Assembly (NCBI GenBank): GCA_036785325.1
Contig: JAXIVH010000007.1
Span: forward strand, 14,469,849-14,533,848
DNA: 64,000 nucleotides
Reading direction: 5' to 3'
Source: Urophycis tenuis
Lineage: Eukaryota > Chordata > Actinopteri > Gadiformes > Phycidae
The position numbers and the translations under genes are program-made. Below are positions 22,887-33,599 of this stretch, piece after piece. Numbering within the stretch: the stretch's first letter is position 1; every line of letters begins with the position of its first letter. Under the pieces are notes generated by a model that did no database searches, had not been told where the DNA came from, and was given only the letters and a program-made list of their open reading frames with translations.

Positions 22887-25800
22887 ATGGAGCCTCAGCT
22901 CTACAATGAAATCATGGACCTAAAGGTCCATGACCGCATGACCCCGGGCCTCACCAAGCACCAGCGGTACACGATAAAAAGAAGAGCAGCAAATTTTGTA
23001 CTGAAGGGTAAGTACATTAATTTCTAGACCATCATTGAGTGCATTTGTTTTATGTTTAGATTACATTGAGCTTCTTTGATCAGATGGAGTCCTTCAGTAC
23101 ATATGCCGACGTCGGGCAGATAAACAGGAACACCTGGCAACAGTGGTCACCACTGTTGCCCAAGCAAATGAGGTGTTCCTGGACCTTCATAGTAGCAGTC
23201 ATGGGGCGCATTGTGGTGTGGACAAAACACACCACGCAATTATTAGCCGCTATTACTGGCCTGGCATGGAAGCGGACATCCGCAAATGGGTAAGTTAGAA
23301 GAGTCATTCAGACTGACCTTTGTATATGAATGCAATAACTAAAGCAATGTGTCCTTTCATTTCCTGTCATTTGTGTCCTTTACTTGGTGTTTCTGCTTGA
23401 CCAAAAGTTCTACGATTTTGAATAATTGAATATTTTACTTCAGATAGCACAGTGTCCTGACTGCCAGGTCAAGCGGGCTACTATGAAGGAAAAAAAGCAA
23501 TACAACCCCATAGAGGTGAGATTATTTGTGCAACTGACTGTCCCATACAGTGAAATGTGCGTACATGCTACCTGCTTCTGATATCTAATAATCATTCCCA
23601 TTTTTCCAGGTCACCGAGCCATTCGAGCTGGTAGGAATGGACTTGGTGAAACTCACCAAAACAGAGGCTGGTAATCAATACATCTGTGTAATGGTTGATT
23701 ATTTCACTAAGTGGCCAGAGGCCTACCCTCTTAAGAGTAAATGTGCAGAGGAGGTGACCAAGTGTATTCTAGACTTTGTATACAAATTTGGTGCACCTCA
23801 GAGACTGCTTACAGACCAGGGGACAGAGTTTAAAAATCAGGTGAACACTGAAGATGAACTATTTCATTCTGAGTAAGTAGTTCTGTAAATGCTAACTTGT
23901 TTGGTGCAAAATGGAATTTAAGGTCAATGCCAGACTCTGTGAGTCGCTGGCAATTAAGCGCAGCTTCTGCGCCCCATACCATCCCCAAACTAATGGCTTG
24001 GTTGAGAAGCTGAATGGAACCATTCAGAGGTAATTTTCAAAGTGTCAATCTGGCAGATCCTACACACTGACATGAATGCTGTAGACTTAATTGGTGAGCT
24101 AAAGATGCCTGCTCATGTTTTCTGATGCGGACATTTTCAGGTCTCTTAACAAGTTAGCTCATCGTGAGCCTAAGAAATGGGATACTTTCCTCCAGCCTAC
24201 CATGTTTGGGCTGAGGACCAAGAAGCAGCTCACGACCAAACACAGCCCATACTATCTGATGTTTGGTCGTGAGGCTAGGTATCCCAGTGAGGTGATAGAC
24301 GACTATGAGGTAAGTGTCTGTACTTGTTTTGGAAGTGAGCACATGTGATCATAATTACGTGGATAAATGGCCTGTTGAATGGAATATATGTAACACTTTT
24401 AGGTGCTAACCGAAAAAGTGGAGGCCATGCTCCACAGAGAGCAACCGTACGAGGGGCTGACCCAGCAGCCCCTCGTATATGAGACTGTGAAGTCGAACAT
24501 GAGGAGCAGCCAGGACAAAATTAGGAAAAGAAAAATGGACAAGGGCTGGGATGACGATTTTCATGTGGGGGACAAAGTGCTGAAAATTAATATCAGGGAA
24601 CAGCAGAGGAAGGGGGGCAAAATGGAAAGGGACCTGCTGGGGCCCTTTACCATTAGTGCTATAAAGGGCAAAGTTGTCACGTTGGCCACCAACACGGGCA
24701 GAACCATAGCCAACATGGACCAACTGACGCCCTTTATAGAGCCAGAGGAGAGGATTCCTTCTAAACTCCAGCATGTTGGAAAATCTCCTCTGGCTCCCCC
24801 CTCCCCAACACGTCCCTGCAGTCAGCCCAGCCCTGGCCCATCCGTGAAGGATCACGACTCCATTCATGGTAATGATGAATACCAATCAATGTGATATCAA
24901 TATAATATGATGTTTATCCATGTTAAATGAGAAATTATGTAATTTTCATATTGCAGCTATCTGGAAATCTGCTGGTGAAATCCTGTGGGCCAAGCTGGGG
25001 CCCTATAGCCTATTCACAGCAGATTTCCAGAGCCTGGCTCCAGGGGCAGAATTGGAGAGCGAGGTGAGTCTTATTTAATAAATTGCTTCAGATTGTCCTA
25101 CTTTTGCAAGTTAATGTGGATAGTTTCTTTTTCTTTTTAAAATAGATTGTGAATGCATATTTGTCCTGGCTCTCCAAACGGCAAGACGGAGTCACCGTCA
25201 TAGACACGTTTGCCATGACGGCTATCTGGGATGGCAAGGAGCGTATAATGAGAAAGGTAAGGATAATGACTGAGAAGAAATAATAAAGGTCCGCACACTG
25301 ATTAAAGCTCCCAAACGTGGATTTATTTAGCACAAAGGACATGTTGTCCTTCATCAAAGGTGCCATGCAGAACATTCTGCATGGCACCTTTGATGACGTT
25401 GTGCTAAAAAAGTCCTTTTTTTTGGTCCAGCACCTGCACTTTTGTGATGTGCGCGCACTCCTTTTCTTAAAGGAAAATGACTGCTCTTAAATGTGTTACT
25501 GAGACCATCTTAAACACTGATCATTTGCAGCTCGACATTATGGAGTGGAAGGTGATAATCGGCGCCGTATGCAAGAACTGCCACTGGACACTTGTAGTGA
25601 GTGCATTGTAATGAATGAAAGTGACTACATTTACAACTAAGAATTGTGCACATAAAATCTTGTATCTATCTCTCAAGGCCATGTATCCCAAGGAGGGCTT
25701 TTGTAGGTATGCAGACCCTTTCGGTGCTACAGATGCACAGGTCAGGCACTGCAGGGAATCTACAAGGTAAGAAAATGAAACGATGCATTTCATTTGTAGG

Positions 25801-26653
25801 CATTGAAGTTGACTTGTTTGTGATCAAGTAACATATTCTTCATTGATTTGTGCTTTAGGGCCTTCTTGAGGAAAAAAGACCTACATTTGTCCAGATGGCG
25901 GTGTGACCCAGTCACACACCCAAGACAGCAGGACTCCACATCTTGTGGAGTCATTATATGCAAAGTAAGATTACAGTAAGCATGTGAAACTTTTGCTTTT
26001 GTGAAGACCACAAATAACACTAATCTGTATTTTAAGATCGCTGAACTGCTGCTACAAGGCAGGCCCATGGAATTTGGGGTGGGTGAGGCAGAGATAAATT
26101 CCATGCGGCTTGCAATAGCCAGGACCCTTGTAGCAGATTCTGGTAAGCATCTATCAACTGTGTGTCAACCTTGTTGTGGACAAATTACTGAAGTCAAAGA
26201 TCAGGGGTGAGGCCAGGAGTTCAGAAAGTGTTCAGGGGCCACTAATGATGACAGGCACCTACTGTTCCCACTCAAAGTCAGATAATTAATACTGCCGAGG
26301 ACCTCAAGGCCCACACCTGACCTTGTGTAACCTAGAAAATTCTACAACAAACTTGACTGAAACATTTACTTGTACTACATCCACTGATTAAAACTGGAAT
26401 ATATTTTGACAGACGACATAGCAGAACTCTGTGTCATCTGTGGCCAGAGGGAGACTGGTGAGAGTGACAACCCAGTGGACCACTGGGTAGGAACCCTTAA
26501 AATAGTTCTTGAAATGGAGAAAGCAATTTTTTGTGAAATGAAATAGATTATTTTCTCTTTCAGATCGAATGCACAGGGTGCAACAAGTGGAGCCACTGGG
26601 TCTGTGCTGGGAGGCCACCAGTCGAAAACCCGTATTTTTGTCCTGTTTGTTGA
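22887..26653 (+). CDS. Ginger-like transposase: integrase + Ulp1/SENP-like protease + PHD finger
   Basis: Fifteen exons: 22887-23007, 23084-23289, 23444-23515, 23610-23840, 23923-24029, 24141-24309, 24403-24868, 24957-25063, 25146-25256, 25531-25596, 25678-25766, 25859-25964, 26037-26142, 26413-26486, 26564-26653. All introns are GT-AG and phase-consistent, giving 706 aa with no internal stop. Integrase zinc finger HHCC: LHSSSHGAHCG...CPDC. Core DDE: GMDLV, LTDQGTEF, and E in TNGLVEKLNG. A GPY/F module follows (GDKVLKINI...LLGPFTI). The protease region has H in NCHWTL, D in YADPFG and Q/C in QQDSTSCGV, the Ulp1/C48 order H-D-Q-C. The end is a C4HC3 PHD finger (LCVICG...IECTGC..WSHWVC...YFCPVC). 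The integrase presumably acts on the TIRs; the roles of protease and PHD finger are inferred. It differs from retroviral pol in having introns and no RT. Confidence 0.87.
25351..25396. other. Perfect foldback hairpin (22-bp arms)
   Basis: 'tcatcaaaggtgccatgcag' and its complement, with 22-bp perfect arms around a 2-base loop, inside the transposon intron 25257-25530. A wider pairing TTTAGCACAA/TTGTGCTAAA flanks it, so this is probably a small foldback element that lengthened an otherwise short intron. Confidence 0.8.
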
Positions 26654-26707
26654 AGTTTTTTTTTGTTTATTTATTTTATTTTATTTTTTGGTTTATGATA
26701 GGGAGGA

Positions 26708-27068
26708 GGCGGCACGGTGGTGCAGTGGTGTCGCCTCACAGCAAGAGGGTTTTGGGTTCGAATCCACCTGGGACCCGGGACCTTTCTGTGTGGAGTTTGC
26801 ATGTTCCCCCGTGCTTGCGTGGGTTCTCTCCGGGTACTCCGGCTTCCTCCCACAGACCAAAAACATGCAGGTTGGGGATTAGGTTAATTGGTGTATCTAA
26901 ATTGACCATAGTATGTGAGTGTGAATGGTTGTTTGTCTCTATATGTTAGCCCTGTGATAGGCTGGCGACCTGTCCAGGTTGTACCCCGCCTCTCACCCGT
27001 TGCAGCTGGGATTGGCTCCAGCCCCCCCGCGACCCTCGTAGAGGATAAGCGGTTTCGATAATGGATGG
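26708..27068 (+). mobile_element. Teleost SINE-like element with 13-bp target duplication
   Basis: Starts 'ggcggcacggtggtgcagtg' and ends 'gataatggatgg', with box A- and B-like motifs (box B gggttcgaatcc). It is flanked by perfect ATGATAGGGAGGA duplications at 26695-26707 and 27069-27081. The family is extremely common in fish genomes. It is inserted just downstream of the transposon gene's stop codon. Confidence 0.85.
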
Positions 27069-27509
27069 ATGATAGGGAGGACATTGTTGTAGATGCCGAA
27101 GAACAAGAAGTGCCAGGAACTCTATATAGTTTAAGCTGAAGTTGTTTATTGGTCTCGTAGGCCTACGAAAAGAAGCAGAGGATTTCAACGAGCAAGAGAT
27201 TTATGCGTGAATCTTCCTCAGTTGCTTCCCGCTGCTCCCGGAAACATAGTGTATTATATAGCCTACAAGTCCCACATCGGAACAGCATGACAGGAGTGTC
27301 CCATTCTGATTGGCTTATAATGTATAAACATTACATGTTACTAAACAGATTTGACATGACACAGGTGTATCCTTCAATCACTTTGTGTTATGTCTCCAAG
27401 TTCCAGAGAGCCAAACTTAAAGAGCAATACAATCTTCACTATGTCCTTCTTCAGAACGTCAGATCAACCTAACCGTACCATTGCTAGATAATATTTTTCC
27501 TAACAATTT

Positions 27510-27600
27510 ACATTACATTAGATTCAACTTTATTTTCTTTGTGCAGAGTATAAGTACAGGGACAACGAAATGCAGTTGGTGTTCTAACCAGAAATGTATT
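27510..27600 (-). mobile_element. Dispersed LINE/SINE tail fragment
   Basis: 'ttagattcaactttattt...gtgcagagtataagtacagg' also occurs at 55690-55750 with about 90% similarity by eye. It is a common teleost retroposon 3' end, inverted. Confidence 0.5.
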
Positions 27601-28484
27601 TTTTGCTTCAATAAATACAAATAACTAAACAACCAACGTTTGATGTCTGTTTTTGGTTAGGCTGTAAGCAGTGAAGGGACTTCATACATGTATTTTTGGT
27701 TCTTTTCAAGAAACATACTATGCAGCATGTTCAGACTTCAGTCTTTCAATGTGACTACATAAACGCATTCAACAGCTACCTATGGCTTCGGATTCAAAAT
27801 GTAGCCATCAAATATGCATTTAGGAGAAATTGTTTGTAAATGGTAGGGTCTGTAAAATGGCCAAGTGGCTTTAGGTGCCAGTTAATTTCTTTGCAGTTTA
27901 TTTGAAACACTTTTGTGGAATACAATCTGTAGTGGTAGCAACAATTGGTGACATTCCTCAAAAAAAAAAACAGCAATAGGCCTATATAAATCTTAATTAT
28001 CGTCAACAATTGTATAAACAACTAGACACTTGCGGCAATGCATCTTTGTGTTGAAACTACATGTCTGTACACAACCAAATATGACATACTGTAAATCATT
28101 CGTATCTGCAAGTTACGCATGCATGGGGTGACAGCTGAGCCGTATGGTCACAACTTGATCTGATTTTCCCGTCTCCTGGCTGGGAAAATCAGACACAGCA
28201 AACACTGTATGTTTCTTATTGTATGTTGTATACGAAAGGGCTGAACGACACATGCTTAGTCAGGCTCCAAAGATGTGTTTGGGAAATGTTACAGACATTT
28301 CACAGACATTCACAGGAACAGCGTTTCCAACACCAACTACACCATACAACGTTGTATTAAATATTCTGAGACCCAGTCAGCAATTTGCACAGAGGGCTCA
28401 TACGGTAACAGAGCCAGGTGTGGTCACAAGTTAACGTGGTTATCCGTCCCGTGTAACGAGAGTATGTGGTATTTTAGGACTAGT

Positions 28485-28568
28485 GTTCAGTGTGCTTCTG
28501 GTGAAGTGCATTAAGCGTCTGCCTTTAGTACGTTTTGTCACTAAAGTACGAGTTCAAATCCCATACAA
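28485..28568 (+). other. tRNA-like module 2 in right TIR
   Basis: Mirror copy of 21704-21787: box A-like at 28499, box B GTTCAAATCCC at 28552, reading outward toward the right end. Confidence 0.4.
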
Positions 28569-28777
28569 AGTTTTCGTTTTTCTTTTTTCTATTCTTGGTG
28601 TGGTGACACACGTTTACTCAAGCAGGCCCCGTAGATGTATATTTGTATTAGAGCCTTATTCGAGACTTTAGTAGGAACAGAGCCAGGTGTGGTCACAAGT
28701 TAACGTGGTTATCCGTCCCGTGTTAAAAAGAGACGGCAGTCTGTATGTCTGCTGTATATGTTACTTCATTCGAAATC

Positions 28778-28856
28778 TTCAGTGCGTTCGTGGTGAGCTG
28801 GAATAGCTCTCGTCTTTCGTTTATTTTGTCACGATGATACGTGTTCGACTCCCGTG
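28778..28856 (+). other. tRNA-like module 1 in right TIR
   Basis: Mirror copy of 21416-21494: box A-like at 28791, box B GTTCGACTCCC at 28843. Confidence 0.4.
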
Positions 28857-29260
28857 AAAATGATTCTTTTTTTATAAGGCCATTCAAAAGGACAAATATT
28901 TCTTCTGATACATGTTTACTGAAGCAGGCTCCATAGACCACATGTATTCAAGAGTTTTTATTAGAGATGTATTAGAGACTTTAGCAGGAAGGGCAAACTA
29001 GCTCTCTTCCTGTTTACAAACAAAAGCGACGTTTAAAACCAGACGGAGTACCTGATGCGTTCACACAAATAAGACTGCAAGGACGACTCGGGTCTATTTT
29101 TTAAAATTGGAACGATAACGGGTAAGAAACTGAACAAAGGCATCTGCGAGGACAGCTACGTTCCCTTTTCCCGTTTTCAACATCTGTCGTTTCTACGACA
29201 ACCACAGACGCGTTTGGCTGACGGTCACCAGTTAACGTGGTCACAAGTTAATACGGAACA

Positions 29261-29545
29261 CCGGTAGAACCGGGGGTCCTTGTGCTCCATCTCCCACCGC
29301 GGAAACACCGGTTTCGCCAGTCCCGGGACGTAGTGCATCCTCTCCCCGTAAGTAATCGTCTCCAAGCCAGGGATGTCCACCCTGTTCCTGGGCTTCGGCC
29401 GGTGGACAGCCTTGCCCGCCCGGTAGCCGCTGACATTGAGATGTCTCCGCGGATGGACAAGATGGAGCCGCAACCCTTTCAGGAACATGGCTTTACACAA
29501 CAGAGGCGCCGCGGACTGTAACCGTTGTGCGCTTTCTGTCATCAT
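29261..29545 (-). pseudogene. mrpl37: mrpl37 first coding exon, interrupted by the transposon
   Basis: Large-subunit mitochondrial ribosomal protein L37, N-terminal part. The minus-strand frame contains DIPGLETITYGERMHYVPG, LAKPVFPRWE and KDPRFYR, which align with the vertebrate L37 N-terminus (EIPGLEPITF.. ..KDPRFYRSPP). The ATG could be at 29545 or at the internal MFLKG, which gives a basic mitochondrial presequence (MFLKGLRLHLVHPRRHLN). The transposon is inserted within the TAC-CGG codons; across the gap the reading continues on the far side (21007 downward) as PPLGQHPQ, as expected for L37, then diverges. No later L37 exons are visible, so this copy looks disrupted or truncated. Confidence 0.75.
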
Positions 29546-29613
29546 TTTTGCTGTTTATTCTCAGGGATGCGTTTTCGAAAAAGACTCAGTTAGATCAGAT
29601 GCTCATGCAGGAG

Positions 29614-29624
29614 GCCGCCATCTT
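29614..29624 (-). promoter_or_regulatory. YY1-like site upstream of mrpl37 exon
   Basis: On the minus strand AAGATGGCGGC, a strong YY1 consensus, about 70-80 bp upstream of the mrpl37 ATG. YY1 sites near the start are common in nuclear genes for mitochondrial ribosomal proteins. Confidence 0.5.
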
Positions 29625-29689
29625 GGACGAGCAGACTTCTTCGCTGTGTGGCGGTAAATGATGACGTCAGGACACACCGCGCCCCCAGC

Positions 29690-31205
29690 GGCCAGGAGGG
29701 ACAGGAGGGACAGGAGAGACAGGACCAGGAGAGACAGGAGAGACAGGAGGGACAGGAGAGACAGGACCAGGAGGGACAGGAGACCAGGAGGGACAGGAGA
29801 GACAGGACGGACAGGAGAGACAGGAGACCAGGAGGGACAGGAGGGACAGGAGAGACAGGAGAGACAGGACCAGGAGAGACAGGAGGGACAGGAGAGACAG
29901 GAGAGACAGGAGACCAGGAGAGACAGGAGGGACAGGAGAGACAGGAGAGACAGGAGACCAGGAGGGACAGGAGAGACAGGAGGGACAGGAGGGACAGGAG
30001 AGACAGGAGACCAGGAGGGACAGGAGAGACAGGAGGGACAGGAGGGAAAGGAGAGACAGGAGGGACAGGAGAGACAGGAGGGACAGGAGACCAGGAGGGA
30101 CAGGAGGGACAGGAGAGACAGGACCAGGAGAGACAGGAGAGACAGGAGAGACAGGAGACCAGGAGAGACAGGAGGGACAGGAGAGACAGGAGAGACAGGA
30201 GACCAGGAGGGACAGGAGGGACAGGAGAGACAGGAGGGACAGGAGAGACAGGACCAGGAGGGACAGGAGAGAAAGGACCAGGAGAGACAGGAGACCAGGA
30301 GGGACAGGAGAGACAGGACCAGGAGAGACAGGAGGGACAGGAGAGACAGGAGAGACAGGAGACCAGGAGAGACAGGAGGGACAGGAGAGACAGGAGAGAC
30401 AGGAGACCAGGAGGGACAGGAGGGACAGGAGAGACAGGAGGGACAGGAGAGACAGGACCAGGAGGGACAGGAGAGAAAGGACCAGGAGAGACAGGAGACC
30501 AGGAGGGACAGGAGAGACAGGACCAGGAGGGACAGGAGGGACAGGAGAGACAGGACCAGGAGAGACAGGAGAGACAGGACCAGGAGGGACAGAAGAGACA
30601 GGACCAGGAGAGACAGGAGAGACAGGACCAGGAGGGACAGGAGGGACAGGAGAGACAGGACCAGGAGAGACAGGACCAGGAGGGACAGAAGAGACAGGAC
30701 CAGGAGAGACAGGAGAGACAGGACCAGGAGGGACAGGAGAGACAGGACCAGGAGAGACAGGAGGGACAGGAGGGACAGGAGAGACAGGACCAGGAGAGAC
30801 AGGAGAGACAGGACCAGGAGAGACAGGAGGGACAGGAGAGACAGGAGGGACAGGAGGGACAGGAGAGACAGGACCAGGAGGGACAGGAGAGACAGGACCA
30901 GGAGAGACAGGACCAGGAGGGACAGGAGAGACAGGACCAGGAGAGACAGGAGGGACAGGAGAGACAGGACCAGGAGAGACAGGAGAGACAGGACCAGGAG
31001 AGACAGGAGGGACAGGAGAGACAGGACCAGGAGAGACAGGAGGGACAGGAGGGACAGGAGAGACAGGACCAGGAGAGACAGGAGAGACAGGACCAGGAGA
31101 GACAGGAGGGACAGGACCAGGAGAGACAGGACCAGGAGAGACAGGAGAGACAGGACCAGGAGAGACAGGAGGGACAGGACCAGGAGAGACAGGAGGGACA
31201 GGAGC
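29690..31205. repeat. Purine-rich 9/10-bp minisatellite (GGACAGGAGA)
   Basis: About 1.5 kb of 'ggacaggaga', 'gggacaggag' and 'gaccaggaga' units, strongly purine/pyrimidine biased between strands. It lies directly upstream of the mrpl37 exon. The 500+-codon open frames in at least four frames on both strands are artefacts. Confidence 0.97.
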
Positions 31206-31379
31206 ACACTGGAACAACTATTGTTCACTTCATCAACTTCAGGAATATAACGGCTTATTCGAGCATTTAATAGGATTGTATATTTCAAATGAAAGCCTAG
31301 AAAAAAGGTTTTCAAAGTATACTAGTGTGACTCACATCCAAACTAACTGTAAATTATTTGATGTAATAAAGAAATTAAA

Positions 31380-31475
31380 GCTACACACTTCTTTGTTCAT
31401 TTTGCACCGCAGGTCTGAGAGGACTGCAATTTCATCTCTGCTATATGCCTGCCATGAACTATATTATGTATAACA
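31380..31475 (+). mobile_element. Short LINE-tail-like dispersed repeat
   Basis: Shares 'caggtctgagaggactgcaa' and 'atatgcctgcca' with the reverse complement of 45720-45800, so two copies of one family occur in the window. Confidence 0.55.
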
Positions 31476-31585
31476 TGATGCCAATACATATACCATCATT
31501 TATATATCATTATTATATTACATACAATAATATGACATCATATATGATATAGCACTCAAGAAGACAGAGATGTAGAAATATATAT

Positions 31586-31753
<168 letters not shown>

Positions 31754-31799
31754 CCCTCCCCCTCTCCTGACCTCCTCCCTCAGCCACTCAGTGCTCCCC

Positions 31800-32110
31800 A
31801 CAACACTGTGACCACTCTGCTATTCCTGAAGCGCTCTGCTCCAGAACTCAGGCCGGCGCTGAGGGCCCAGAGGCGGCTTACGCTCACAGCGCAGCCGGCC
31901 GTACCGAGCGAGCGTCTGGATCTGCTCCGCTGCCGAACCACCACAGGAAGACAGACGAGACTAAAACACTACTTAGTCCACCGCTCAACTCCAGGAAAAC
32001 ACCACGAAAACAGCGATCGGTAGGTAGAGCTCGTCCACCCCAACACAAGGCGTGTTTCCTCGGGCTGAAGGAGAGCGAGGGGCTGAGACGTGACGTTAGC
32101 CAGCTAGCGT
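31800..32110 (+). promoter_or_regulatory. CpG-rich stretch, possible csnk1g2 5' UTR exon/promoter
   Basis: Locally CpG-rich sequence (ccggcgctgag, gccggccgtaccgagcgagcg) on the csnk1g2 side, with a candidate donor CGATCG|GTAGGTAG near 32020. No protein evidence; the assignment is positional. Confidence 0.3.
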
Positions 32111-32374
32111 TAGCTTGTGGCTAGCTGCTATGCTAATCACTTTATTAGTGGTCTTACTAAATCACTTTATTAGTGTTCTAACTGCATGGACCGCCGCTCA
32201 GTTAACCAGTAAAATAGAGACTGTGGGAAATCCGCCCTGGTCGCGTTTCAACCCTTTACAAAACATCACATTTCATGACAAGTTGTTTGTTTGAAGCTAA
32301 CAGTGCAAGGCCACACTTTTAATATCCAACTAACTACTGTAGCCTGACTGCTTCACTAGTCACCTCAACATAAC

Positions 32375-33090
32375 ACGTGGACATCTTGTTACCTCAACAT
32401 AACATGTGAACATCTAGTCACTACAACACAACATGTGAACATCGAGTCACCTCAACACAACATGTGAACATTGAGTCACCTCAACACAACATGTGAACAT
32501 CTAGTCACATCAACACAACATGTGAACATCTAGTCACATCAACACAACATGTCAACACCTAGTCACCTCAACACAACATGTCAACATCTAGTCCCCTCAA
32601 CATAACATGTGAACACCTAGTCACATCAACACAACATGTTAACACCTAGTCACCTCAACACAACATGTGAACATCTAGTCACATCAACACATGTCAACAC
32701 CTAGTCACCTCAACACGACATGTCAACATCTAGTCACCTCAACATAACATGTGAACACCTAGTCACATCAACACAACATGTCAACACCTAGTCACCTCAA
32801 CACGACATGTCAACATCTAGTCACCTCAACATAACATGTGAACACCTAGTCACCTCAACACAACATGTGAACATCTAGTCACCTCAACACAACATGAGAA
32901 CATTGAGTCACCTCAACACAACATGTAAACATCTCGTCACCTCAACATAACCTACAAGATATACATTTATGGAGTCACCTCAACATAAAATATTAACATG
33001 GAGTAACATATTAACATCGAGTCACCTCAACATAACATATTAACATCGAGTCACCTCAACATAACATATTAACATGGAGTCACCTCACAT
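32375..33090. repeat. 29-bp minisatellite (CACCTCAACACAACATGTGA), about 24 copies
   Basis: Units of 29 bp with substitution variants, degenerating toward the right ('acataacatattaacat'). Confidence 0.93.
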
Positions 33091-33094
33091 AAAC

Positions 33095-33480
33095 ATATTA
33101 AAGTGATGGTTTGGAGTAAAATTCACCCTGAGGTAATTTCCACCAATAATCCAGCCAAATACCCCCTCAGATGCATTTTTAGCGACGGTCAATATTGGTC
33201 AAGTTTAGGGGTATCAGCCGAATGGCTTAGTACTGGAGTAAATGGTACAGTGTGTATATCTCGTAAATTACCCCACTAATAATGCATGGATTGTTACCCA
33301 ACTTCTGTAGTAGTACATATAGGGTCTGTACTCACAAAACGAGGCATTTGAAAGTTTGTAAGTACATCAGGAGTTTATTTAAAAGAGCACTTTCCTGATA
33401 GCTTCAACTCTCTGCTGCTAACGCTACCGCTGCGTCGACGTCACTTCCGTCTTTCCGGAAAAGTTTGTAAATCCTCATCC
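33095..33480. other. Probable dispersed repeat
   Basis: Starts 'aagtgatggtttggagtaaa' and reads like the ends of fish DNA-transposon relics, but no matching inverted end was found. No coding sequence seen. Confidence 0.25.
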
Positions 33481-33599
33481 TCAGGTTTAACATCCTGAGG
33501 ATGCTTTAGTTCTCAGCGGTCATCAGATGGTCGTATTGTATAATGGTCCAGATACAGATAGATAGACATGTTCCTATAGATCCATCATGTGTGATGATC

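Larger units (their letters stand above)
28011..29260. repeat. Right terminal inverted repeat of the Ginger-like element
   Basis: Reverse complement of 21012-22261 with the same internal repeats and tRNA-like modules. ORF-length blocks translate identically in both arms, indicating recent insertion or arm homogenisation. Confidence 0.92.
21008..29264 (+). mobile_element. Complete Ginger-like DNA transposon with 1.25-kb TIRs and CCGG target-site duplication
   Basis: The element spans 21012-29260 (8,249 bp), starting TGTTCCGTATTAAC and ending in its complement, with 4-bp duplications CCGG at 21008-21011 and 29261-29264. The inverted arms are 21012 to about 22261 and about 28011 to 29260. Paired positions sum to 50272 along the whole arm, so there is no net indel, and only scattered mismatches were seen (one near 21051, more towards the inner ends). 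Between the arms lies one 15-exon gene with integrase, Ulp1-like protease and PHD finger. TG...CA termini, a 4-bp duplication, a Gypsy-like integrase and no LTR, RT or gag fit Ginger elements. A SINE and a foldback have inserted within it. Confidence 0.87.

Noticed and set aside
23610..24868. Endogenous retrovirus or Gypsy LTR element
   Set aside because: Integrase is Gypsy-like, but there are no LTRs, gag, protease-RT or RNase H; the gene has spliced introns and the element has inverted termini.
25351..25396. microRNA precursor
   Set aside because: Perfectly paired 22-bp arms with a 2-base loop are atypical for a pre-miRNA and fit a foldback repeat better.
28485..28856. Functional tRNA genes in the transposon arms
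   Set aside because: Box A/B motifs are present but no proper acceptor and anticodon stems could be paired by eye.
29590..31315. Several 500+-codon frames on both strands
   Set aside because: Low-complexity purine minisatellite; no start context, no conserved domain.
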